From Mesorhizobium sp. 131-2-1 (GTDB lineage: Bacteria > Pseudomonadota > Alphaproteobacteria > Rhizobiales > Rhizobiaceae), in NCBI RefSeq assembly GCF_016756535.1, contig NZ_AP023247.1, positions 6,572,501 to 6,636,500 of the forward strand: 64,000 nt of DNA, in the 5' to 3' direction. The notes beneath the pieces are model-generated. The model did no database searches and was not told the DNA's origin. It was given only the letters and a program-made list of their open reading frames with translations. How positions within the stretch are numbered: position 1 is the first letter of the stretch; each line of letters opens with the position of its first letter. A program made the position numbers and the translations under genes. Of the stretch, positions 16,455-24,695 are shown one piece after another.

Positions 16455-17003
16455 ATGACCGTCAAAAAAAAGGTTCCTTTCGTCACCTTTCGCACGCGTG
16501 TTCGCGATGACTCCATCGAGGGGCCAAACCCGTACCGCTGGGAAGACAAGACATCCGACGACTATTTCCGCGGCAAGCGCATCATCCTGTTCTCGCTGCC
16601 CGGTGCCTTCACCCCGACCTGCTCGACCTTGCAGTTGCCCGATTTCGAAATGCTCTACGACGAGTTCGAGAAGGAGGGAATTGACGCGATCTACTGCGTT
16701 TCCGTCAACGATGCCTTCGTCATGAATGCCTGGGGCAAGGCCCTGGGGCTGCAGAAAGTCCAGCTCATCCCAGACGGCTCGGGCGAGTTCACCCGCAAGA
16801 TGGGCATGCTAGTTGCCAAGGACAATCTCGGCTTCGGCATGCGCTCCTGGCGCTACGCTGCCGTGATCAACAATGGCGTAGTGGAGCAGTGCTTCGAGGA
16901 GGACGGTTTCTGCGACAACTGCGAGGCCGATCCCTATGGCGTATCGTCGCCGCAGAACGTCCTTGAAACGTTGAGAGCCGCCAAAGCCGTGACGGCTGCA
17001 TGA
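16455..17003 (+). CDS. prxS: Peroxiredoxin (Prx5-like), symbiotic PrxS
   Basis: 182 residues from the ATG at 16455, with CAGGAG upstream. SLPGAFTPTCSTLQLP holds the peroxidatic cysteine in the Prx5/type II context, and a C-terminal FCDNCEADPYG segment supplies further cysteines. The family reduces hydrogen peroxide and organic peroxides with thioredoxin or glutaredoxin. It is placed 75 bases before rpoN2, as in R. etli prxS-rpoN2 (y4vD in NGR234), and behind a NifA site and -24/-12 promoter, so it is likely made in bacteroids to deal with oxidants of the nodule. Confidence 0.9.
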   Translation: MTVKKKVPFVTFRTRVRDDSIEGPNPYRWEDKTSDDYFRGKRIILFSLPGAFTPTCSTLQLPDFEMLYDEFEKEGIDAIYCVSVNDAFVMNAWGKALGLQKVQLIPDGSGEFTRKMGMLVAKDNLGFGMRSWRYAAVINNGVVEQCFEEDGFCDNCEADPYGVSSPQNVLETLRAAKAVTAA

Positions 17004-17077
17004 TCTAGACGAGTCAACGTCTCGAAAATCCCCTTGCACAAGGCGAAGGGTCGCTCGGTAGGAGTTTCACGCTAGCC

Positions 17078-18532
17078 ATGGAGTCCTCAGCAAGCCTGCT
17101 TCAGCGTCAGAAGCAATCGTTGGTTTTGACGCCGCAAATGATGGAATCCATTCGCCTGTTGCAACTGGCGCATCCCGAACTGCATCAGTTCGTCGAGCAG
17201 GAAATCGAGAAGAACCCCTTTCTGGAACGGGCCTCAAACCGGGCGCCGAAGGACATTCCGTCGATTTCGGCCGGGAACCCGCGCATCGGGCCGACCACGG
17301 GCGGAATATCGGATCGGGCCTCGCAGTGGAAATCAATCCGCGGCAAAAACAATGTCCAACCGGGGGGAAACCATGCGTTCGAAGATTCCTGGACGTCCAT
17401 CGAAACATTGCACGACCATGTCGCTCGTCAGATCGCTCTCAGCGCATTCGCGCCGCTGGAGCGGCGAATAGCTGGCGAGCTTGCCGGTCATCTGGAAGAC
17501 ACCGGATACCTTCCGGTGAACCTTTCGGAACTGGCCCGCAGCCTGAATGTCCGGGAGGCTGTTGTGGAACGGGTTCTCGGAACCTTGCAGCAGTTCGATC
17601 CACCGGGTATTTTTGCGCGAACTCTCAGCGAATGCCTTGAGATACAATTGCGGCAGCTAGACAGGTTCGACCCGGCAATGGCAGCGCTGGTCGCCAATCT
17701 TGAAGCGCTGGCGCGACGCGATTTTCAAACATTGAAGCGCCATTGCGGTGTCGATGAAGACGACCTTCTCGAAATGTTGCACGAAATCCGCGCGCTCGAT
17801 CCCAAGCCCGGAAACCGATTCCAATCCGGAGGGCCTGAATCGATCATTCCCGACGTCTTGGTCCAGCCCTCTCCCGGAGGTGGGTGGCAAATCGAACTCA
17901 ATCCAGACACGCTGCCTAGGCTGCTGATGAACCAAAACTATTTTGCCCAGGTCTCCCGCCTAAGCGCTCAAAATTCGAAAGATCAGTCATTTCTCAACGA
18001 ATGCCTCCAAAACGCGAACTGGCTAATCCGCAGCCTTGATCAGCGCGCCAAGACGATCCTCAAGGTAGCGGCTGAAATCATCCGCCAGCAGGACGCCTTT
18101 TTTGAACATGGGGTCGCCCACCTGCGGCCTCTCAATCTCAGGACTGTCGCGGATGCGATCAACGTGCACCAGTCGACGGTAAGCCGGGTAACGTCGAACA
18201 AGTACATGCTGACCCCGCGCGGCGTGTTCGAACTGAAGTATTTTTTCACTGTCGCGATCGGCTCCTCCGAAGGCGGCGACGCGTACTCCGCCGAAGCTGT
18301 CCGCCATCAAATCAAGGCGATGGTTGCCGTGGAATCGCCCAACGAAGTGCTTTCAGACGACGACATTGCCACCCGGCTCAAGGAAACCGGGATCGACATT
18401 GCTCGCCGCACCGTTGCGAAATATCGTGAGGCGCTGAACATCCCGTCCTCCGCGCGACGTCGCCGGGAAAAGCGCGTGCGTCTTCGATGCCAATCAAGCC
18501 CGGTCGGCGGCGGCGACGAAAGCGGCTCTTAA
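17078..18532 (+). CDS. rpoN2: RNA polymerase sigma-54 factor, symbiotic copy
   Basis: 484 residues, full length. Region I is the glutamine/leucine-rich LQRQKQSLVLTPQMMESIRLLQ; the core-binding and HTH regions follow (VADAINVHQSTVSRVTSNKYM), and the RpoN box ARRTVAKYRE lies near the C-terminus. It directs RNA polymerase to -24/-12 promoters that need AAA+ activators such as NifA and DctD, both encoded in this window. It lies behind prxS and is probably transcribed from the same NifA-dependent promoter, which would give positive feedback. In M. loti R7A the island rpoN2 is the copy needed for fixation. Confidence 0.95.
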   Translation: MESSASLLQRQKQSLVLTPQMMESIRLLQLAHPELHQFVEQEIEKNPFLERASNRAPKDIPSISAGNPRIGPTTGGISDRASQWKSIRGKNNVQPGGNHAFEDSWTSIETLHDHVARQIALSAFAPLERRIAGELAGHLEDTGYLPVNLSELARSLNVREAVVERVLGTLQQFDPPGIFARTLSECLEIQLRQLDRFDPAMAALVANLEALARRDFQTLKRHCGVDEDDLLEMLHEIRALDPKPGNRFQSGGPESIIPDVLVQPSPGGGWQIELNPDTLPRLLMNQNYFAQVSRLSAQNSKDQSFLNECLQNANWLIRSLDQRAKTILKVAAEIIRQQDAFFEHGVAHLRPLNLRTVADAINVHQSTVSRVTSNKYMLTPRGVFELKYFFTVAIGSSEGGDAYSAEAVRHQIKAMVAVESPNEVLSDDDIATRLKETGIDIARRTVAKYREALNIPSSARRRREKRVRLRCQSSPVGGGDESGS

Positions 18533-19176
18533 GCGAGCCCGTTCTTGATCCGTGCCAAGTGGCTTTCGCCTTCCTCCGGGCCAAAACAGCTTTCGAAATC
18601 GCCGCATTCCTGACAACTGGGCGCGGTGCATAGCGAAAAGCCTTCAGCCTCGCAGAGCTTACGATAGAAATACTTCTTCCATTTCATGTTTTTGGTGTTG
18701 CCGGCCGCCAGCGCCGGGAAATGCCTGGCCATTAAGCGGCTGAGTTCGGCCCGATTGAAAAGGCCAAGGTCCTGCCACAGATGGTCATTGCGCAAACTGC
18801 GCCTGGCGATGATCTTGGCGAAGAGGGTGCTCGCCGGATCGCCTGGCCTGGCATGTCCAATAAGCAAGCCGCGCAGAAGCCCTTCCTCCATATCCGGCTC
18901 GGGATCGGTCAGCTTTTCCAGCGCGAAGGCGTTGACGGGAACAGCCGGGAAATAGCGTGTCATGACATCTCGCAGGTCGGCACGCGAAAGGCCGATTGCT
19001 TCGGTCGCGGTCGCCTTGCCGGCCTCGACCTCCTCGAACGCGAGGTAGAAAACACAGGCAAGCACATGCCGGTCGAACGCCGCCGCCTGGTCTGTCGGCG
19101 GCCATTGGCTGGTGCTGAAACAGCCACGGTGATGGGCGAATGTGGCGCCGTTCTGCTGGTCTTGTTCCCAGCTCAT
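18529..19176 (-). CDS. nifQ: NifQ, molybdenum donor for FeMo-cofactor synthesis
   Basis: 215 residues. The C-terminal iron-sulfur motif CTAPSCQECGDFESCFG gives C-x4-C-x2-C-x5-C, the NifQ hallmark. NifQ carries a Mo-Fe-S cluster and delivers molybdenum to NifEN/NifH. Its ATG overlaps the fdxB stop by four bases, so the two are translationally coupled. Its end overlaps the rpoN2 stop tail to tail by four bases. The intact gene contrasts with the nifQ remnant at 15021-15310. Confidence 0.92.
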   Translation of the reverse strand: MSWEQDQQNGATFAHHRGCFSTSQWPPTDQAAAFDRHVLACVFYLAFEEVEAGKATATEAIGLSRADLRDVMTRYFPAVPVNAFALEKLTDPEPDMEEGLLRGLLIGHARPGDPASTLFAKIIARRSLRNDHLWQDLGLFNRAELSRLMARHFPALAAGNTKNMKWKKYFYRKLCEAEGFSLCTAPSCQECGDFESCFGPEEGESHLARIKNGLA

Positions 19177-19490
19177 GCAGCAAGCTGGTCGGCCGCAAGG
19201 TGGGTCTGGCAGTTCTTCGGGCAGACGCGGCCGCAGGCGCCGCAGCCGATGCAGCGGCCGGCATGGTCGACGATCATGACCATGCGGTTGAGCTCGCCGT
19301 CGAAGTCGTCGTCCTCGCCCGCGCAGATGCCGAGGATTTCGCCTGCGTCATCGACGCCATGAAGGTGCATGACCTCGCGCGAGCAGACCTTGAAGCAGCG
19401 GCCGCAGCCGATGCAGGTCGCGCCATCGATCGCCGTCAGATAGTGCGGCGTCCAGGGAGAGCCGTCGCGGGTGACGAAAGCGCCCGTCAT
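19173..19490 (-). CDS. fdxB: Nif-specific ferredoxin III (2[4Fe-4S])
   Basis: 105 residues from the ATG at 19490, GGAG eight bases upstream. The first cluster is CIGCGRCFKVC, the second CIGCGACGRVCP; the insert between them (about 35 residues, with an acidic EDDDFDGE) is typical of FdxB, which is encoded near nifENX and nifQ. It likely serves FeMo-cofactor assembly or electron supply. The start overlaps the stop of the frameshifted DUF683 gene upstream. Confidence 0.9.
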   Translation of the reverse strand: MTGAFVTRDGSPWTPHYLTAIDGATCIGCGRCFKVCSREVMHLHGVDDAGEILGICAGEDDDFDGELNRMVMIVDHAGRCIGCGACGRVCPKNCQTHLAADQLAA

Positions 19491-19689
19491 TGTGAATTCT
19501 CCAACGCTGCGAGTTCTTCCTTTGCCGCATCCAACTCGGCAAAAACCTCGAAGGCTTTCCAGGAGACGCCTCGATCTCGGTCCAGTTGACCGGAAGGTGC
19601 TCGGCAAGGTCGTGCAATTCCATCTTGGCGGCTCCCGCGCGCGACTGCAGCTTGCGGACCTTCTTCTGCAACAGCGCAAGGTCTGACAT
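19487..19689 (-). pseudogene. CCE_0567/DUF683-type NifX-associated small protein, frameshifted
   Basis: Begins MSDLALLQKKVRKLQSR at 19689 with a GAAGGGG ribosome site, continues AAKMELHDLAEHLPVNWTEIEA, then changes frame near 19565-19575 into KAFEVFAELDAAKEELAALENSQ and a stop that overlaps the fdxB start. Joined, it is a standard 60-70 residue helical protein found between the NifX-associated gene and fdxB. One indel breaks it; a sequencing error is possible. Confidence 0.65.
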
Positions 19690-19714
19690 GATCCCCTTCC
19701 TCGCAAGCCGGTCG

Positions 19715-19815
19715 TTACGCCCGCGCCATGTCGGGACGCGCTTCGATGGCCACGAGCGCATCGCCGGCGCGCCGGCCTCGGCGGGTTTCCGGAACGTCTC
19801 GAAGCCGAACCGGTG
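19715..19815 (-). pseudogene. Remnant of DUF269 NifX-associated protein (C-terminus)
   Basis: DALVAIEARPDMARA before a stop at 19715, and in another frame FGFETFRKPAEAGA just upstream, match the C-terminal end of the NifX-associated DUF269 family. The rest of that gene and nifENX itself are absent, so this is the broken tail of a former nifENX-type operon. Confidence 0.55.
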
Positions 19816-20019
19816 ATGCCGATGGACGCTGCAGCCAGCTTATGCAATCCCGCGCGGCGAGACGCAGGTCCGTATCCTTCGAGTTCGGCATAAGAGCGGT
19901 TGAGCGCAGACGACAATCAAGATCTTGTTCCCGACGTCGACGCGGGCGGTGAGCGCATATTGTGAGGGTGTCGATTTGGCGACGCCCCTATGCCAGAGAA
20001 GGCGGATCTCGCGTGGATC

Positions 20020-20330
20020 CGGCGCGTTGCTTTCCTTCGCTCCATTGATCGCATCAACCAGGATCTAAATAATCGCGAGGCGGCTGCCGCCTCAGGAGGA
20101 AGCCTCAAGCGCCGTGCCGGGAACGCAGGACGCAGCTCATAAAAAGTTGTCTTCATCCCATTCATGGGTTTGCTCAAGAGCGCGGCAGGAAGACAGGCCG
20201 GCACCAGGCGTGTCGTGGATTGGACAAGCCCGACGACAGGTTGCGGCCGCCTTTTCAGGAACGGCCCGACAGGATTGCTGGGGAGGCAAGCTGAATTCAC
20301 GCCGCGTTCAACCGCGTTGCACATTGGTCT
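20020..20330. repeat. Promoter-like repeat module A
   Basis: Resembles module B (22232-22560): GTTGCTTTCCTTCGCTCCAT, a TGTCG...GGACAAGCCCGAC block, then CGGCCCGACAGGATTGCT and AAGC-GAATTCACGCCG. It carries UAS 20211-20226 and a minus-strand CGGCACGGCGCTTGA (20105-20119) whose -12 GC is GA. The 3' end of the ABC exporter gene (20308) overlaps its right end. Modules A and B lie in the same orientation on either side of that gene. Confidence 0.6.
20211..20226. promoter_or_regulatory. NifA-type UAS in module A
   Basis: TGTCGTGGATTGGACA fits TGT-N10-ACA. It lies upstream (minus strand) of the nifX-associated remnants, fdxB and nifQ, and could still serve them, although the -12 element is imperfect. 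Confidence 0.5.
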
Positions 20331-22242
20331 CATCCCACCCCCCCTTTGTCAGTTCCAAGGCCTGCCGCTCGAACAGGCGGCGGTAGATGCCGTCGCGACG
20401 GATCAGCGCGGCATGGTCGCCCTGCTCGGTGATGCAACCACGGTCGAAGACAAGCAGCCGGTCGAGTGCCCGCACCGTCGAAAGCCGGTGCGCAATGACG
20501 AGCGTGGTGCGCCCGACCATGAGCCGCTCCATCGCCTTCTGGATCAGCACCTCCGATTCCGAGTCGAGGCTTGATGTCGCCTCGTCCAGAATCAGGATCG
20601 GGGCATCGGCGAGGAAGGCGCGCGCTATCGCCACACGCTGGCGCTCGCCGCCTGAAAGCTTAACGCCGCGCTCGCCGACCAGCGTACCGTAGCCGTTCGG
20701 CAGGCGCGCAATAAAGTCATGCGCGCTGGCGAGCCGCGCCGCCTGCTCGACATCGGACCAAGAAGCACCCGGCCGCCCATAGGCTATGTTCTCGGCCAGC
20801 GAGCGGTGGAACAGGAGGGGCTCCTGCTGTACGATCGCGATCTGGGAGCGCAGCGAGCCCTGCGTCACCCGCGAGATGTCCTGCCCATCGATCAAGATTC
20901 GTCCAGCATCCAGGTCGTAAAGCCGCTGGATGAGCTTGACGAAGGTGGTCTTGCCGGAGCCAGAGGGGCCGACCAGACCGACCCGTGCGCCGGCCTCAAT
21001 CGAAATCGACAAGTCGCTGTAGAAGGGCGACCAATGATTGCCGTAGTGGAAATGGACGCTCTCAAAATCGATGTGACCCTTCGTGATCCGGATCGGCTTG
21101 GCGCCCGGAACATCGGCCACGTCGGGCGGCTGGCTGTAGGTTTGGACCAGTTCCTCCATCTCATTTACAGAGCGCTGGATGTTGCGCACGTGTATGGAAA
21201 CATCACGCAAGTACCCATACAGGACGGTGAAAGACCCGAGCACCAAGGCGATGTCACCTGGGGTAGCCTGGCCGCGCGACCACAAAAATAAGGCATAGCC
21301 GATCAAAGCCGCTCTCAGCGCAAGAAGCATGATCCCCTGGAATGCAGCACTGACCGTCCCGCGCACCCAGGTCCGGAGGGTGCGGTGCCGCCACTTGGAG
21401 ATAACTTTCGCCAGGCGATGATCTTCCCGCACCTCGGCGCCGAAGCCTTTGACCACAGCGTTACAGCTGATCGCGTCCGCAAGCGAGCCGCCAAGCCTCG
21501 TATCCCAGTTGTTGGCGAGGTTTGCGGCTGGCGCCACATAGCCGAGCGACAGGACAATGATCAGCGCCACATAGCCAACCGAGCCGCAAGCGATAATCAG
21601 CCCCATCATCGGCCAATACCAGCCGAGCAGAACGCTCGACCCCACGAGCATGATGAGCGACGGGAACAAGGCAAGAAGGATCGTGTCGTTAAGGAGGCAG
21701 AACGCCCACATGCCGCGCGTGATCTTGCGCACCGTAGAGCCGGCGAAGGTTTTCGCATGCCAATCGGTCGAAAAGCGCTGGACGCGATGGAACGCGTCGC
21801 TGGCGATGTCCGACATCATCTTTAGAATGAAGTCATTGACGGCAATGAAGGCGATGTTGCGCATGACGACGGCGCCGAGTGCGAGCGCAATCAACATTGA
21901 AAAGGCCGCAAGAGCCGCATCCCACACGACGGCGTCGGCTGCCGCTCCTTGGGCGACCGCGTTTACGAGCCGTCCGGAATAGAGCGGCGTCAGAACGTCA
22001 AGGAGCGTTGCGACAAGCACCGCGAGCATGATGATCGGGAGCCGGACCGGTTGCCTGCTCCAGTGGCGCATGGTGAAGGCGAAAACGTCGCGAAAGGCGG
22101 CGCCGCGGAGATCGATGTGAAAACGCCGCGTGGCTTTGTACGAGCGCAGCAGGCCGCTCGGTCTCAAGAAACCCGAAATGGAAGGTCTGCGTGAGGACGA
22201 AAACATCGCTCGGAATGCGGGTGACTGATCTGGACCTGACAT
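20308..22242 (-). CDS. ABC exporter (fused permease and ATPase), NifA-type promoter
   Basis: 644 residues from the ATG at 22242 (GGAAAG upstream). After a basic N-terminus come about six membrane segments (roughly 80-370), then an ATPase domain with Walker A GPSGSGKT, signature LSGGERQR and Walker B ILILDEATS. This is the MsbA/HlyB-like exporter architecture acting as a dimer in the inner membrane; the substrate is unknown. A minus-strand -24/-12 element (22333-22348) and a UAS (22438-22453) lie upstream, so it is divergent from nifS and probably expressed in bacteroids. Confidence 0.88.
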   Translation of the reverse strand: MSGPDQSPAFRAMFSSSRRPSISGFLRPSGLLRSYKATRRFHIDLRGAAFRDVFAFTMRHWSRQPVRLPIIMLAVLVATLLDVLTPLYSGRLVNAVAQGAAADAVVWDAALAAFSMLIALALGAVVMRNIAFIAVNDFILKMMSDIASDAFHRVQRFSTDWHAKTFAGSTVRKITRGMWAFCLLNDTILLALFPSLIMLVGSSVLLGWYWPMMGLIIACGSVGYVALIIVLSLGYVAPAANLANNWDTRLGGSLADAISCNAVVKGFGAEVREDHRLAKVISKWRHRTLRTWVRGTVSAAFQGIMLLALRAALIGYALFLWSRGQATPGDIALVLGSFTVLYGYLRDVSIHVRNIQRSVNEMEELVQTYSQPPDVADVPGAKPIRITKGHIDFESVHFHYGNHWSPFYSDLSISIEAGARVGLVGPSGSGKTTFVKLIQRLYDLDAGRILIDGQDISRVTQGSLRSQIAIVQQEPLLFHRSLAENIAYGRPGASWSDVEQAARLASAHDFIARLPNGYGTLVGERGVKLSGGERQRVAIARAFLADAPILILDEATSSLDSESEVLIQKAMERLMVGRTTLVIAHRLSTVRALDRLLVFDRGCITEQGDHAALIRRDGIYRRLFERQALELTKGGWDETNVQRG

Positions 22243-22332
22243 GTTGCTTTCTTTCCTTCGTTCCATCGATCGCGATGTCACCCGCGAGATGAATATCGGC
22301 CGCGGGCACGCGCTGCCCTACGGGGAGAGAAC

Positions 22333-22348
22333 CGCAAAAGCCGCGCCA
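22333..22348 (-). promoter_or_regulatory. Sigma-54 promoter of the ABC exporter
   Basis: The minus strand reads TGGCGCGGCTTTTGCG with GG-N10-GC spacing. It lies 90 bases from the UAS at 22438-22453 and about 90 bases before the exporter ATG. Confidence 0.65.
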
Positions 22349-22437
22349 AAGCTCAGAAAGAAGCTCAGAAGAATTTTCTGCATATTCTACAATGACAAAC
22401 GAGATCTCAGCAGGGCAACGGGGGCGTAACAGTGCCG

Positions 22438-22453
22438 TGTCGCGCACTCGACA
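22438..22453. promoter_or_regulatory. NifA UAS shared by nifS and the ABC exporter
   Basis: TGTCGCGCACTCGACA fits TGT-N10-ACA. It sits between a minus-strand promoter (22333-22348) and the plus-strand nifS promoter (22638-22653). Confidence 0.7.
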
Positions 22454-22637
22454 AACCCGACAGGACGCCTCGGTCGCGCCGGCATCCTTGGCGAACGGCC
22501 CGACAGGATTGCTCCTCACGCGAAGCGGAATTCACGCCGATTTAACGGCGTTCCGCGTTGAACAATTCCCTCCGATGTCGGACATGCGACATAGCAGTGT
22601 TGGAGCCATCATGTTGTTTTGAAATGATCCCCTCCTT

Positions 22638-22653
22638 TGGCACGGTCCATGCG
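22638..22653 (+). promoter_or_regulatory. Sigma-54 promoter of nifS
   Basis: TGGCACGGTCCATGCG has a consensus -24 TGGCACG and -12 GC ten bases on. It lies about 185 bases after the UAS and drives the small open frame and nifSW. Confidence 0.75.
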
Positions 22654-22696
22654 TAGCTGTTCGAGAACGCGTCCCGGCCTGAAGGAGAAACAGTCC

Positions 22697-22825
22697 ATGA
22701 TCCAGCACACCGAAACGCCCTGGCCTAAAGACGGCGTTTTCCCGAGCCGGCGCAAGCCTGGCGCATCAAGTCGAGGCGAGCGGCCGCGCCGGCTCCAAGA
22801 AGCGCGCGGCAACTCCTTCGGCTAG
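22697..22825 (+). CDS. Possible small protein in the nifS leader
   Basis: 42 codons (MIQHTETPWPKDGVFPSR...) with AAGGAG nine bases ahead of the ATG, located 45 bases after the sigma-54 promoter and 64 bases before nifS. It is basic and proline-rich with no recognised family. It could be a leader peptide, a small nif protein or chance; the ribosome site is the main support. Confidence 0.35.
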   Translation: MIQHTETPWPKDGVFPSRRKPGASSRGERPRRLQEARGNSFG

Positions 22826-22888
22826 CCATCATCATGACAGACCGGAAGTGCGCTTTGCGTGATTGCGCTCAGGAGAAGGATCACATCA

Positions 22889-24145
22889 ATGAGGCCTGTT
22901 TATCTGGATAACAACGCAACGACACGGGTCGATCCTGAAGTCGTTCAAGCGATGCTGCCGCTTTTTACCGACCAATTCGGCAACCCTTCGTCGAGCCACG
23001 ATTTTGGCACTTCCGCCGGGGCGGCGGTGAGAAAGGCGCGCCTGCAGGTGCAAACGCTCATCGGCGCGGAGTTCGACGACGAGATTACCTTCACCTCGGG
23101 CGGGACGGAAAGCGACAACGCCGCGATCCTTTCAGCGCTCGAGGTGATGCCTGAGCGCGCAGAGATCGTGACTTCCGCAGTCGAGCATTCGGCCGTGCTG
23201 ACGCTTTGCGCCCACCTGGAGAAGACGCGCGCCATCAAGGTGCATAGGATCCCGGTGGATCGCCACGGCCGGCTCGACCTCGACACTTATAAGGCCGCCC
23301 TCACCCCGCGCGTGGCGATCGTCTCGATCATGTCGGCGAACAACGAGACCGGAACGATCTTCCCGGTGGTCGAGCTTGCTGAGTTGGCCAAGGAAGTCGG
23401 CGCCCTTTTTCATACCGACGCGGTGCAAGCGGTCGGCAAGCTTGCGATCGACTTGAAATCGACGGCAATCGATATGCTGTCTCTCTCCGGTCACAAATTA
23501 CACGGACCGAAAGGGGTCGGCGCACTTTATGTAAAGCGCGGCGTGCGCTTCTGTCCGCTGATCAAGGGGGGAGGCCAGGAGGGCAACCGCCGCGCCGGCA
23601 CGGAGAATACGCCAGGCATCGTCGGTCTCGGCGTGGCAGCCGATCTTGCCTTGAAATTCATGGACGACGCGAACATACGGGTAAAGGCGTTGCGCGACCG
23701 CCTGGAGAAGGAACTTCTCCAGCGCATCCCACACGCCTTCGTCGCCGGCGATTTGCTAAAGCGGTTGCCGAACACCGCAAACATCGCCTTTGGAGATATC
23801 GAAGGTGAGGGCATACTGCATTTCCTCAATCGCGAGGGCATTGCCTGCTCCTCCGGCTCTGCTTGCGCCTGCGGCTCGCTGGAGCCGAGCCACGTCTTGG
23901 TGGCGATGAATATCCCCAATAACGCGGCACACGGCGCAATCCGTTTCTCCTTTTCGCGCAACAACGGCGAGGAGGACGTCGACCGGGTGCTCGAGGTCAT
24001 GCCCGGGATCGTTAAGGAGCTGCGTGAGCTTTCCCCATCTGCCAGCCAGGCGAGAGGACTTCAATCAACTCCAGGCCTGGGCGACAAGGCAAACCCGACA
24101 ACCGTTTCCGGCCCAGGAGAATGCAATGCGCAGTTGTTTCGCTGA
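22889..24145 (+). CDS. nifS: NifS cysteine desulfurase
   Basis: 418 residues from MRPVYLDNNATT. The PLP lysine is in LSGHKLHGPKG, and the active cysteine loop is CSSGSACACGS. NifS removes sulfur from cysteine to build the iron-sulfur clusters of nitrogenase. The tail beyond residue about 385 is longer than in most NifS and overlaps the start of nifW by 20 bases. It is the first large gene behind the NifA/sigma-54 promoter at 22638. nifU is not in the window. Confidence 0.95.
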   Translation: MRPVYLDNNATTRVDPEVVQAMLPLFTDQFGNPSSSHDFGTSAGAAVRKARLQVQTLIGAEFDDEITFTSGGTESDNAAILSALEVMPERAEIVTSAVEHSAVLTLCAHLEKTRAIKVHRIPVDRHGRLDLDTYKAALTPRVAIVSIMSANNETGTIFPVVELAELAKEVGALFHTDAVQAVGKLAIDLKSTAIDMLSLSGHKLHGPKGVGALYVKRGVRFCPLIKGGGQEGNRRAGTENTPGIVGLGVAADLALKFMDDANIRVKALRDRLEKELLQRIPHAFVAGDLLKRLPNTANIAFGDIEGEGILHFLNREGIACSSGSACACGSLEPSHVLVAMNIPNNAAHGAIRFSFSRNNGEEDVDRVLEVMPGIVKELRELSPSASQARGLQSTPGLGDKANPTTVSGPGECNAQLFR

Positions 24146-24509
24146 AAGCCGCGCCATCGATGTCACCGACATCCTCGCCCGGCTGAAGAGCCTGTCGGCT
24201 GCGGAGGAGTTCTTCGCAGTCCTTGGCATCTCTTATGATCCGAGGGTGCTCAATGTCTCACGGCTGCATATCCTGAAGCGCATGGGCCAATATCTCGCTG
24301 AAGAGGATTTCGCCGGTCTTCCCGACGGGGTGATCGCCGCGCGGGCGCGTGCGACGTTGGAACGCGCCTATGAGGATTTCGCGACATCCTCGCCACTCAC
24401 CCACCGGGTCTTCAAGGTGCTCAAAGAGCACGATCCCGACAAACCGGCCACTCGGGACCACACCTTTGTCCCGTTCGAGTCGATCCTGAGGCGGTTCGGG
24501 ACAGAATGA
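24126..24509 (+). CDS. nifW: NifW nitrogenase-stabilising protein
   Basis: 127 residues, AGGAG before the ATG at 24126. DILARLKSLSAAEEFFAVLGISYDP, HILKRMGQYL and AYEDFATSSPLTHRVFKVL are characteristic of NifW, which protects the MoFe protein from oxygen. It overlaps the end of nifS, so the two are one transcription unit. Confidence 0.92.
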   Translation: MRSCFAESRAIDVTDILARLKSLSAAEEFFAVLGISYDPRVLNVSRLHILKRMGQYLAEEDFAGLPDGVIAARARATLERAYEDFATSSPLTHRVFKVLKEHDPDKPATRDHTFVPFESILRRFGTE

Positions 24510-24535
24510 ACGCGACACGAGTGCGACGCGACAAT

Positions 24536-24551
24536 GTCGAAAAGCCGACAA
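24536..24551. promoter_or_regulatory. NifA UAS of fixABCX
   Basis: TGTCGAAAAGCCGACA fits TGT-N10-ACA with matching CGN/NCG ends. It lies 75 bases before the fixA -24 element. Confidence 0.72.
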
Positions 24552-24626
24552 ACTCGGTCATCACGACGGTACCGTTCGGAAGAAAACAACCCCATGTCAA
24601 AAGGAAACAGAGCAACGCAAAGCGGT

Positions 24627-24642
24627 TGGCACGAATGATGCT
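24627..24642 (+). promoter_or_regulatory. Sigma-54 promoter of fixABCX
   Basis: TGGCACGAATGATGCT has a consensus -24 and GC ten bases on. The fixA ATG is about 54 bases downstream. Confidence 0.75.
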
Positions 24643-24695
24643 GCGAAGGAGATGAACGCCAGGGCCGCTTGCGGATTGGAGCCGAGAAAGACGCA

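Larger units (their letters stand above)
22232..22560. repeat. Promoter repeat module B, intact copy between the ABC exporter and nifS
   Basis: The best preserved of three related segments (A 20020-20330, C 15400-15690). It includes the start codon of the ABC exporter, its -24/-12 promoter and a NifA site. Blocks shared with A and C are given under those entries. Confidence 0.6.
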
